From contig NZ_JBGIYY010000005.1 in NCBI RefSeq assembly GCF_041380235.1, positions 1-64,000 of the forward strand: DNA of 64,000 nt, in the 5' to 3' direction. The notes beneath the pieces are model-generated. The model was not told the origin of the DNA and made no database searches. It saw only the letters and a program-made list of their open reading frames with translations. The position numbers were made by a program, and so were the translations under genes. Shown piece after piece: positions 47,963 through 56,500 of this stretch. Origin of the DNA: Glaciecola sp041380235 (lineage in GTDB: Bacteria; Pseudomonadota; Gammaproteobacteria; Enterobacterales; Alteromonadaceae). Within the stretch, counting starts at the first letter, position 1. The number at the start of each line of letters is the position of its first letter.

Positions 47963-49345
47963 ATGGAAAATATAAATTTAATCATTAATGCCGTCTACAT
48001 CATAAGTGTCATATTATTTATAGTCGGACTTAAACTTTTAGGACACCCAGCGAGTGCCAGAAAAGGAAACTTTTTATCGGCCATAGGTATGCTTGTTGCG
48101 ATCCTCGCGACCTTGCTTAATGAGCGCATTATTTCTTACGAGTTGATTATTGTTTCGATTGTTGTGGGCAGCATGATTGGCGTAGTCATTGCCAAAAAAG
48201 TCGAGATGACAAGTATGCCAGAAATGGTTTCTTTGCTAAATGGCGTAGGCGGCTTAGCAAGTCTTATGGTCGCTTTAGCATTACTATTGAACAATTCTCA
48301 ATTATCAACCTATTTAATACTGATTGCGTTGTTAACCAGTTTGATTGGCAGTATCACCTTTTCGGGTAGCATTGTCGCGTGGGCAAAACTAAGCGGCAGT
48401 ATCCCTAGGGTGATCAGCAGCGGTTCTACAGTCTTTAAAGGTCAGGCTTTTGTAAATATTTTCTTATTAGTGTGCATTGTGTTGCTTACAACCGTTTTAA
48501 CACTCTGGCCAGAAAGTCTCAATTTGATTAGCGTATTTGTTGTGTTGTGTTTGGTCTTGGGCGTGATGCTAGTCTTACCCATTGGTGGTGCGGATATGCC
48601 AGTGGTTATTTCTCTACTTAATAGCTACTCAGGTATAGCGGCCTGTGCTGCCGGGTTTGCTGTATTCAATAATTTATTAATTGTGGCTGGTGCTTTGGTT
48701 GGTGCGAGTGGAATTATTTTGACCAGCATTATGTGCAAAGCGATGAACCGGTCGCTGAGCAATGTGCTATTTTCTGGTTTTACAAATCCAACAGATAAAA
48801 CCTTTGAAATTGAAGGGGAAGTGACACCCATGTCGCCCGAAGATGCTTTCTACCTGCTGGAGGCGGCTCAATCTGTATTGGTTATTCCCGGCTATGGGAT
48901 GGCAGTGGCGCAAGCGCAACATGCAATGAAAGAACTACAGGCCTTGCTGGAAAGAAATGCAGCAGAAGTTGTATATGGTATCCATCCGGTTGCTGGAAGA
49001 ATGCCCGGTCACATGAATGTATTGTTAGCCGAAGCTGATGTGTCTTATGAGATATTACTCGAGATGGATGAAGTAAATGCCCGCATGGAAGGTTTTGATG
49101 TCGCAATTGTTATTGGCGCAAATGATGTGGTTAACCCTGCGGCAAGAGACATAAAGGGTAGCCCAATTTTTGGCATGCCAATAATCAATGCAGATCTCGC
49201 AAAAAATGTATTCATCTTAAAACGTAGCATGTCATCAGGTTTCGCCGGTGTAGATAATCCGCTTTTTTTCAAGCCAAATGCCAGAATGCTCTTTGGTGAT
49301 GCGAAAACCACAATAAACGGGATCATAAAACAATTTTCAGATTGA
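47963..49345 (+). CDS. pntB: NAD(P) transhydrogenase beta subunit
   Basis: A 460-residue subunit with about nine membrane helices (domain II, residues to about 270) followed by the soluble NADP(H)-binding domain III. Domain III motifs are VIPGYGMAVAQAQHAMKEL, YGIHPVAGRMPGHMNVLLAEA, VIGANDVVNPAARD and KRSMSSGFAGVDNPLFF. With pntAA and pntAB it forms a complete enzyme. Its place between the xylose genes and a TonB receptor suggests it balances NADPH or NADH produced by the sugar dehydrogenases of the locus; that link is inference. Confidence 0.95.
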   Translation: MENINLIINAVYIISVILFIVGLKLLGHPASARKGNFLSAIGMLVAILATLLNERIISYELIIVSIVVGSMIGVVIAKKVEMTSMPEMVSLLNGVGGLASLMVALALLLNNSQLSTYLILIALLTSLIGSITFSGSIVAWAKLSGSIPRVISSGSTVFKGQAFVNIFLLVCIVLLTTVLTLWPESLNLISVFVVLCLVLGVMLVLPIGGADMPVVISLLNSYSGIAACAAGFAVFNNLLIVAGALVGASGIILTSIMCKAMNRSLSNVLFSGFTNPTDKTFEIEGEVTPMSPEDAFYLLEAAQSVLVIPGYGMAVAQAQHAMKELQALLERNAAEVVYGIHPVAGRMPGHMNVLLAEADVSYEILLEMDEVNARMEGFDVAIVIGANDVVNPAARDIKGSPIFGMPIINADLAKNVFILKRSMSSGFAGVDNPLFFKPNARMLFGDAKTTINGIIKQFSD

Positions 49346-49919
49346 TAATTCAACAATTGATTATTCCAAGACGCACATCGGCTAAGCCATTGAAAATATG
49401 AATTAGAACATCAATGGATTGGCCGCTGTACGGATTTTTCAGATTACTGACAACGTGAATCTAAGCATTTAATCATCTCTGGCGTAATTAAATTGGTCGT
49501 TTTGCATATACTTCGAGCTACTTTTGTCGCCCAGCGTTCTAAATATGTCTTCAGAATTATATATAAAAAGTAGATTTGTCAATCCCAGCTAATCTTTCGG
49601 CTAGTTCAGTCATTTTCAGTCAGCGCAATTACAGTCCTAAAATACCCCTCTTTTGTTAGTGGCAATGTTCTCTACATCCCTCTGTATACGTGGCCTAAAA
49701 CAAATTTCATACAGTGCGTTAACATTTTGTTGATTAAAGTTTTTTTAGGCGCATAATGGCGCCGAATGATTAATTGTGAGTACTTTTAATGAGCGATTTT
49801 GACTTTTAATGTATGGAGATTAAGCATTTATTTATTGTTAAACATTTAATTATCAATAAGGCATGTGAAGTAAAACACATATTTAATTAACCCAATTATC
49901 TGGAATCTAGGGGTTTATA
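49346..49919. other. Intergenic region upstream of the second TonB receptor
   Basis: This 574-bp gap holds no convincing gene. Near the right end, TTAAGCATTTA and TTAAACATTTA form a direct repeat with about 17 bp period (roughly 49822-49849), a possible regulator site. TAGGGG precedes ATG 49920. Confidence 0.4.
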
Positions 49920-52900
49920 ATGAAAAAAACATTGTTTAATCAAAATAATCGAAGCTGCTCAATGTTCATTTGCAGTTTAACGGGTATCCTTTTAAGCGTC
50001 AGTTCTCCATCAATTATTGCACAAGAGGTTAATACTGCGCTTAATACAGAGAAACAAGAAGAAACTGAAATAATTGAAGTCAAAGGAGTTAGGAGCTCAT
50101 TAGAGGATGCACTCAATATAAAGCGGACTGCGAAATCTATCGTTGATGCAATTTCTGCAACCGACATTGACTCTCTACCAGCATTAGATTTAGGCGAAGC
50201 ACTACAGTTGCTGCCCGGAGTTCAATTAAATACTGAAGATGCACAACGCAACTCAGAAATTAGCTTACGCGGCCTAGGAAGCGGGTTTGTTCAAACAACA
50301 GCTGAAGGACAATCGTTTGCTACTCCAAGTAGAGCTGCTGATCTTGTCGGTAGTACAAATCCCTTCGGTTCATTTGAAGCAAGTGTATTTGACGGCATTA
50401 CTGTTATTAAGAGCCCTACGGCGGATATTCAAGAAGGTGGTATAGCCGGTGTCGTAGATAAAAAGTTACAACGCGCACTTACAAAAGCAGACGGTCGCTA
50501 TAGTTTTAGCTTGGGGACAAGGTACGAGGAACTATCACAAGCTTGGGACAATGAATTCAGGCTTTCAGGTACAAAGCACTTAATTAAAGACACGCTTGCG
50601 GTTGCGGTAAAGGTCGCGGGTTCTGAGCAGAATTTTCGTCGTGATACTGCAAACTGGGATGACCGCGCTTTTGTTAATGAAAACGTCGCAAACGTTGCTG
50701 AGTTTATTCAACGACATGGTTTGGAAGAAAATGCAAGCATTTATGCGCCCATTCGAGCAAGACAAATAACAGAAAATGCGCGCGGAGATAGATTATCAGC
50801 AACAGGGAATATTGAGTGGCAGGCGAGCAAAAATATCAAACTGGGCGCTAACTTACTTTATACAAAACGAGTGCTTGATGAGAGTAATATGGAAGACGTT
50901 AACTTTTCGATTCGCTCTCAGCTCGATTCAAGGTTCACCCGCGGTCCAAATGCTGGTCAAGTTATGCAGTCAGTCGAATTATTAGGGAATCCTGTGCGTT
51001 TGACGGACGGTGCAGACGGTACGCCAATTTATACTGTAGATGAAGTTAGATTAAGCAATGTGACTTGGGTCCCCGCTAACCGCTTATTCTCATATACTGA
51101 AGAGGCCAAAGGCGTATTTTTATACGGCAATTATGTCAACGATGACTGGGTAATTGACAGCACAATAAGTGCGTCAACTGCAAGTAACGAATTTATTAAT
51201 GAAGGTATTGATGTCCGCCACCTTACTTCAGCAAACAATAATGCTTTTGAACCCACAGGTATTACTGGCACCATCAATACCGGAAATGGTGACTTACGTG
51301 CAGCGTCATCTTCATTGTTGGGTTGGGATAACTTTATTTATTCTGGTGAATGGAGCAGCGTAGCGTTAGCGAATTTTGATACTCGTCTTGATAGAACGGT
51401 AAATGGAGGAAGAGACGTAAGGCTATTTGTAAATGGCCGAGTTGATCGTCCAGAACGTGATTTCAATAGCTTCGAAGCCAATGCAACGCGCTTTGTGGAT
51501 TTTGGCAACGATTTAGCTAAAGTGAGTTCGATTAAATTTGGTATTCGTCAGTCGAATGAAGAGTTAAGAAATGACGATTTTCGAATTGGTGCTGGCGGTA
51601 TCAATACCTCAGGTTTATCAGAAGAAACTATTTGGCGAGACGCCTTAACCTCTGATAATCAGGCAGAATATTTTAATGGTGACTTTCCTGGTTATTACGA
51701 TATTAACAATGGCTGGAGGGTCCTTGATTCAGAGAATCTAAGAACCTTATTGCAAAGCGACAGAGACATTCCTGAGGGGGCTGAACTTGCTGGAGATACC
51801 GGCTGGTTCATTCGCACTGCTGGGGGACGAAACCAATTTTACACTAACAACTTCTCGGTTGAGCAACAAATAAATGCAGCGTATATCATGGCGGATTTTG
51901 AGGGTGAAATTGGCGGGATGTTGTATTCTGGTAATATAGGTGTGCGTCATGTTCAAACCAAAAATGACCTAATTGGCTCTGGTTTTATTGATGGTGAAGA
52001 TGTTCCCTTTGTTAGCGATAACGATTATGAACATACTTTGCCTTCATTTAACGCCTCGCTTGAACTTAAAGACGACTTAATCCTCAGAGCTGCTTATGCA
52101 GAAGGCTTAGTGCGTCCGAATCTGCGTGCTCAAACCCCGAGCGGTACAATTAATTCGACCCCAAACCGCGTTACTATAGATAATCCTAGAAGTGATGTAG
52201 AGCCATATACCTCAAAAAGCTATGACTTATCATTAGAGTGGTATAACCGAAGTGGTAGTGCCATTTCAATTGGCTATTTTCGGAAAGAAATTACAAACTT
52301 GTTTGGCGATAGACAAACGGTTTGCCCTGTTGGTAACGAAGCACAATTTGATGGTTTAGTCGGCGCGCTAGAAAGACTTGACCAGCCAGACGGTGGCTTT
52401 ATTTGTCAAGAGGTTGGTTCATTTACAGACCCTCAAACCGGTGATATTACTGAAAATCGCGAAGTTCTCATTCGAGAGTATCCAAATATTGATGCAACAA
52501 TTGATGTAAACGGGTATGAGCTTGCGATACAACAAAAGCTAGATTTTTTACCGTACCCATGGAATGGTTTTGGTGGTGTATTTAACTATACTTATGTAAC
52601 GACCGACGAGGGTGATGACGCTCCGCCAATGACACGTATTGCGCCGCGCTCATACAATCTTATTACCTATTGGGAAAACGATGGTATTTCTGTGCGACTG
52701 GCATACAACTGGCAGGACGAAAAATTGTTAAGCGCAGGTGGTGGTGATCCAAATTTCCTAGGTAGTGATGCTCGCTCTCAGACCTCTGGTGGCCGTTTGG
52801 ATTTATCTACGTCCTATAGGTGGAGCAAAAGCTTAAGGCTAAATTTAAATGCATTTAACTTAAACAACCGTCAAGAGTATGATTTTATTGGAGGTAATGA

Positions 52901-52967
52901 AGATGCGATACATCGTGTAAGATACTCTGGCCGCCAGTATCAAATCTTTGCTACTTACACATTTTAA
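49920..52967 (+). CDS. TonB-dependent receptor, oligosaccharide uptake (copy 2)
   Basis: A 1015-residue outer-membrane receptor, paralogous to the protein at 2693-5842. Both share the post-signal TEIIEV(T/K)GVRSSLE(N/D)ALN, the LPALDLGEALQ plug segment, the mid-barrel YNRSGSAISIG and the late YELAIQQKLDFLPYPW. The signal peptide ends near SIIAQ, and the C-terminal strand ends in Phe (FATYTF). The extracellular loops differ most, which suggests different but related oligosaccharide cargo. No SusD-like partner is present. It is a single-gene unit followed by a strong terminator. Confidence 0.92.
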   Translation: MKKTLFNQNNRSCSMFICSLTGILLSVSSPSIIAQEVNTALNTEKQEETEIIEVKGVRSSLEDALNIKRTAKSIVDAISATDIDSLPALDLGEALQLLPGVQLNTEDAQRNSEISLRGLGSGFVQTTAEGQSFATPSRAADLVGSTNPFGSFEASVFDGITVIKSPTADIQEGGIAGVVDKKLQRALTKADGRYSFSLGTRYEELSQAWDNEFRLSGTKHLIKDTLAVAVKVAGSEQNFRRDTANWDDRAFVNENVANVAEFIQRHGLEENASIYAPIRARQITENARGDRLSATGNIEWQASKNIKLGANLLYTKRVLDESNMEDVNFSIRSQLDSRFTRGPNAGQVMQSVELLGNPVRLTDGADGTPIYTVDEVRLSNVTWVPANRLFSYTEEAKGVFLYGNYVNDDWVIDSTISASTASNEFINEGIDVRHLTSANNNAFEPTGITGTINTGNGDLRAASSSLLGWDNFIYSGEWSSVALANFDTRLDRTVNGGRDVRLFVNGRVDRPERDFNSFEANATRFVDFGNDLAKVSSIKFGIRQSNEELRNDDFRIGAGGINTSGLSEETIWRDALTSDNQAEYFNGDFPGYYDINNGWRVLDSENLRTLLQSDRDIPEGAELAGDTGWFIRTAGGRNQFYTNNFSVEQQINAAYIMADFEGEIGGMLYSGNIGVRHVQTKNDLIGSGFIDGEDVPFVSDNDYEHTLPSFNASLELKDDLILRAAYAEGLVRPNLRAQTPSGTINSTPNRVTIDNPRSDVEPYTSKSYDLSLEWYNRSGSAISIGYFRKEITNLFGDRQTVCPVGNEAQFDGLVGALERLDQPDGGFICQEVGSFTDPQTGDITENREVLIREYPNIDATIDVNGYELAIQQKLDFLPYPWNGFGGVFNYTYVTTDEGDDAPPMTRIAPRSYNLITYWENDGISVRLAYNWQDEKLLSAGGGDPNFLGSDARSQTSGGRLDLSTSYRWSKSLRLNLNAFNLNNRQEYDFIGGNEDAIHRVRYSGRQYQIFATYTF

Positions 52968-52991
52968 TTATTAATTGTTAAATAACGCTAC

Positions 52992-53042
52992 AAAGCCTAA
53001 TGAAAACAAAACTGGATGTTTTGTGCTTCGTTAGGCTTTTTA
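52992..53042 (+). terminator. Two-tier Rho-independent terminator after the receptor gene
   Basis: The outer stem AAAGCCTAATGAA (52992-53004) pairs with TTCGTTAGGCTTT (53027-53039) with one G-T pair. An inner stem ACAAAAC (53006-53012) pairs with GTTTTGT (53018-53024) around loop TGGAT. A short T-run follows. Confidence 0.87.
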
Positions 53043-53173
53043 GCGTCTGAGGTCGTCATAACAGAACGTTAAATTATTGTTACATAAATATGATTAATTA
53101 CTTGGAATAAAGATTATTTTCGCTCATAATCAATCATTATATGTCATTTAAATTAATCCTTCTGGAGGGAACT

Positions 53174-53875
53174 ATGGTCTCACTACTGAGAAGGTCATTA
53201 TTACTATTCGTCTTGACTCACCTTTTTGCATGTATTTCAACTCAAGCACCAAAAAACTTGCTCGATGCGGAGCTTTCGCAATTTGAAAATATCTATTCAT
53301 ACGGAGTCGCTGAGTATCGCAACGGCGAACTGGTCTTAGAATCTACAAAAAACTGGTTCTACAGCACTAAAAAAACCTATAAAAACTTTGTATTGACCGC
53401 AGAGATATTATTACCAGATGTGGAAGAATATAGTAATTCCGGCATTTTGTTTCGTGGGCAAACAAAACCAGTAGAAGGCGGAGTTGTCGCGATAGGATAT
53501 CAAGCTGAGGTGGACCCAAGCACTCGCCGATGGAGTGGAGGGTTTTTTGATCAAGGGCGCAGGCAATGGTTGCATCCAACTCACCCAACGCGCTCTCAGC
53601 CAGACGAAAAATTTATAAAGAACTTCATTCCTGAGTGGACAGAAGAATTGGCCAATGCCTACAAACACCTGGAGTGGAATCGCTACAGAATTGAATGCAG
53701 GGGTAACGAAATTAAAATTTTTGTGAATGACATCCTCACCACGCATGTTCTAGACAGCACCGATAGCGAGGGCTTTATTGCCTTGCAGCATCACGGCAGC
53801 AAAAAGTTGATTGAGACCGGCAAAACAGATAATCAAGTGAAATTTCGAAATGTTTTTATCACTGAGCTTGACTAG
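53174..53875 (+). CDS. DUF1080 (3-keto-disaccharide hydrolase family) lipoprotein
   Basis: A 233-residue exported protein with lipobox HLFAC (Cys20) and a concanavalin-like DUF1080 domain. Typical strands are YKNFVLTAEILLP, NSGILFRGQ, GYQAEVDPSTRRWSGGFFDQGRRQWLHP, WNRYRIECRGNEIKIFVND and GFIALQHHG. Members of this family hydrolyse 3-keto-disaccharides and 3-keto-glycosides, so a dehydrogenase partner is expected. I chose ATG 53174 because GGAGGG at 53164-53169 precedes it; ATG 53141 lacks a site. It starts a run with two Gfo/Idh/MocA genes and an Nramp-like transporter, which fits a keto-glycoside route. Confidence 0.87.
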   Translation: MVSLLRRSLLLFVLTHLFACISTQAPKNLLDAELSQFENIYSYGVAEYRNGELVLESTKNWFYSTKKTYKNFVLTAEILLPDVEEYSNSGILFRGQTKPVEGGVVAIGYQAEVDPSTRRWSGGFFDQGRRQWLHPTHPTRSQPDEKFIKNFIPEWTEELANAYKHLEWNRYRIECRGNEIKIFVNDILTTHVLDSTDSEGFIALQHHGSKKLIETGKTDNQVKFRNVFITELD

Positions 53876-53916
53876 CAGCCCTATCCACATAAGCGAAATA
53901 AGTAATTGAGCAAGCT

Positions 53917-55068
53917 ATGACGCAAAACACAGTAAATATTGGTGTTGTTGGCCTCGGCAATATCGCGAAACAACATATCAACAATATCGTCAACAATCGC
54001 GTTGAAGGTGCAAATCTCGTGGCTATTTGTTCACGCAGCCCAAGTTCGCTCTCAGCAGAGCTTGGCGTTAGCCATTACACCGATTATAAGTCGATGATTG
54101 ATGCTAGTTGCATCGACGCCATTATTATTGCAACACCTACATTGACCCATTTTGAAGTCGCAAAATACGCACTGCAAAAAAGACTGCATGTGATGCTAGA
54201 AAAACCTATGGGCCTATCATCTTATGAGGGAGAGCAGCTACTTGCATATCAAAATGTAGGTACCCAATTTGCCTTGATGCTAAATCAGCGGACTGATCCC
54301 ACGTTTTTAAGAATGAAGCAGATTGTCGACAGTGGCTTGCTCGGCGATATTCAGCGCACACACTGGACCATGACGAATTGGTTCAGACCAGAGATTTATT
54401 TTCAGGTCAGTGATTGGCGCGCGACTTGGAAGGGGGAAGGGGGAGGCCTATTGGTCAATCAAGCTATTCATAACATCGATGTGTTTCAATGGATTTGCGG
54501 ATTGCCCTCTGAAATATGCGCATTTTGCGAATTTGGCAAGCATCATGATATTGAAGTGGAAGACCAAGTCAGTGCTTTTTTTCGCTATCAAAATGGTGCG
54601 ACTGGAGGGTTTATAGGCTCTACCGGCGAAGCGCCAGGCTTTAATCGTTTTGAAATTGTGGGTGATAAGGGCGCCTTGTTGTTTGATGACGGGCAGCTAA
54701 GCGTCATTATTAATAGCCAAAGCAGCGTCGAGTTTAATCAGCAAACCAATGATATGTTTGGCATACCTCTATCAGAGACTAGCGTGATTCGTATTGAAGA
54801 AAGTGTCAACCAGCACGCGGCGGTAATGAATAATTTTGTGCAAGCAATATTGCAGGGTGAGTCATTGATTGCTCCCGCTGCTGATGGCTTAGCTTCGTTA
54901 GATATGGCAAATGCCATGCTGCTGTCTACATGGACAAATCAATCAGTGACTCTACCTCTTAATCGGCAGGTTTATCAAAATCGCTTAAATGAAAAAATAA
55001 AGGGCTCTGCTTTGCGAGCAAAATCTACGCGACAAGCCAAAATAGATATGTCGGCATCGTACCGATGA
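53917..55068 (+). CDS. Gfo/Idh/MocA-family oxidoreductase (copy 2)
   Basis: A 383-residue NAD(P)-dependent dehydrogenase. The nucleotide loop GVVGLGNIA (9-17), the EKP motif (Glu95-Lys96-Pro97) and the catalytic GGGLLVNQAIHNIDVFQW block with its His and Asp are all present. It has no signal peptide. It starts 41 bp after the DUF1080 gene. Relatives oxidise sugars or glycosides, sometimes at C3. I infer it makes or reduces a 3-keto sugar linked to the DUF1080 protein. Confidence 0.89.
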   Translation: MTQNTVNIGVVGLGNIAKQHINNIVNNRVEGANLVAICSRSPSSLSAELGVSHYTDYKSMIDASCIDAIIIATPTLTHFEVAKYALQKRLHVMLEKPMGLSSYEGEQLLAYQNVGTQFALMLNQRTDPTFLRMKQIVDSGLLGDIQRTHWTMTNWFRPEIYFQVSDWRATWKGEGGGLLVNQAIHNIDVFQWICGLPSEICAFCEFGKHHDIEVEDQVSAFFRYQNGATGGFIGSTGEAPGFNRFEIVGDKGALLFDDGQLSVIINSQSSVEFNQQTNDMFGIPLSETSVIRIEESVNQHAAVMNNFVQAILQGESLIAPAADGLASLDMANAMLLSTWTNQSVTLPLNRQVYQNRLNEKIKGSALRAKSTRQAKIDMSASYR

Positions 55069-55089
55069 TAAGTGAATACAAGGAGTTGC

Positions 55090-56484
55090 ATGAAAAACAG
55101 AATTGATTCAGAGGCGGCCATGTTAATCGCACTGAGCAGTAAACCTTGGTATTCAAGAGTGCCCACATATTTATCTCTGAGTGGCCCAGGTTGGTTGCAG
55201 GGCGCGATGACCCTAGGGGGAGGTAGCGCGGTTACATCTTTAACTATTGGCGCGCTGTATGGTTATGAGTTTTTATGGGTACAGCCGGTGGCCATGCTAA
55301 TTGGTTGCGTCATGCTGTTTGCACTCTCTTATCAAACCTTACATACCCAAACGTCGCCGTTTGAGTCGATGAAAAAACATGTTAATCGTCCTATTGCCTA
55401 TAGTTGGGCACTTGCGGCCTTTGCTTCAAGCATCATTTGGGGCTTTGCACATTACCCTTTAAGCGCTGCGATGTTAGAAGAGATTATTGTAGTGTCTACA
55501 GGATTTTCAGTGGACCACAATAAGCATGGTCTACGAAATGTGTATTTGCTGATACTCGCCATTGCAGTATGGGCCTTGTGTGGCTTTACTGCTTGGAATT
55601 ACGGTAAACGCACTGGCGGCGACACTCAGTCTCGAAGTGGCAAAGTGAATACCATTGTAATATTTGAAACGGGTATCAAGGTACTCAGTGCTTTAGTCAT
55701 TGTCGCCTTTTTGTGGGTAGTTGTGAGTGCCAGTCTTAAAGGTAAAGTTGATTGGGGCGCCGTACTCACCGGATATATCCCATCCTCACTGCCTGATGAT
55801 GCCCAAGGTGTCACAATATTAATGGCTGCTTTGGGCAGTGCGGTAGGCATAAATATGACCTTTATTTATGGCTTTACTTTGCTGCATAAAAAATGGACAC
55901 CAGCACATGTCACTTTGTCTCGCTATGATATTGGGGTAGGGCTGGTAGTGCCATATATTTTGGTCACAGGTCTAATTTCTATTGCAGCAGCTGGTGCATT
56001 TTTTGACAGCGGTTCAGACATACAGGGCAGGGTAAGCGCCACTGAAGCTGGCACGATGTTTATGTCTGCAGGTTTAGGTGAGCTTACCAGTCGGCTGATA
56101 TTTGCCTTTGGTATTTTGGGTATGGCGGTGGGCTCTTTGGTTATGCATATGCTTTGCTGCGGCTCAGCTGCGGCGGCAATGTTTAAATGGAAAGAGGGAA
56201 GCTTAAAATACAAATTAGCTTTATTAGCACCCACACCAGCGGTGCTCGGTATCTTTTTTTGGGCATCAATGGGGCCTTATGTTGTGTTACCCACTGCTGC
56301 CATATGTGGGTTTTTATTGCCTGTTGCGTATATCGGCTGGGCAATTTTACACAATCGACCCAATTACCTTGGCAGTGCTATGCCAAAGGGCTTGAAAAGA
56401 CACTTATTTAATCTGGCGATGGCGGTGTGCATTGTGACGGTGTTTGCGAGTGTCTCCTATTCTGTGTGGGTCAATTTAGCTTAA
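55090..56484 (+). CDS. Nramp-fold transporter lacking metal-binding motifs
   Basis: A 464-residue membrane protein with about 11 hydrophobic segments and Nramp-type order. The helix-1 region reads SGPGWLQGAMTLGGGSA (31-47), where true Nramp metal carriers have DPGN. The helix-6 region reads ALGSAVGINMTFIYG (247-261), without the metal-binding MPH. Both metal sites are therefore missing. AGGAG at 55081-55085 supports ATG 55090; a GTG at 55072 would contain it. It lies between two Gfo/Idh/MocA genes with 21 and 16 bp gaps. I infer transport of an organic substrate such as a sugar, keto sugar or sugar acid. Nothing here suggests manganese or iron handling. Confidence 0.78.
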   Translation: MKNRIDSEAAMLIALSSKPWYSRVPTYLSLSGPGWLQGAMTLGGGSAVTSLTIGALYGYEFLWVQPVAMLIGCVMLFALSYQTLHTQTSPFESMKKHVNRPIAYSWALAAFASSIIWGFAHYPLSAAMLEEIIVVSTGFSVDHNKHGLRNVYLLILAIAVWALCGFTAWNYGKRTGGDTQSRSGKVNTIVIFETGIKVLSALVIVAFLWVVVSASLKGKVDWGAVLTGYIPSSLPDDAQGVTILMAALGSAVGINMTFIYGFTLLHKKWTPAHVTLSRYDIGVGLVVPYILVTGLISIAAAGAFFDSGSDIQGRVSATEAGTMFMSAGLGELTSRLIFAFGILGMAVGSLVMHMLCCGSAAAAMFKWKEGSLKYKLALLAPTPAVLGIFFWASMGPYVVLPTAAICGFLLPVAYIGWAILHNRPNYLGSAMPKGLKRHLFNLAMAVCIVTVFASVSYSVWVNLA

Positions 56485-56500
56485 TGCGTGGAGCGTAGAG

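Noticed and set aside
52992..53042. Composite hairpin considered as a riboswitch or small RNA
   Set aside because: Position just after a gene end, a GC-containing stem and a T-run fit a terminator better.
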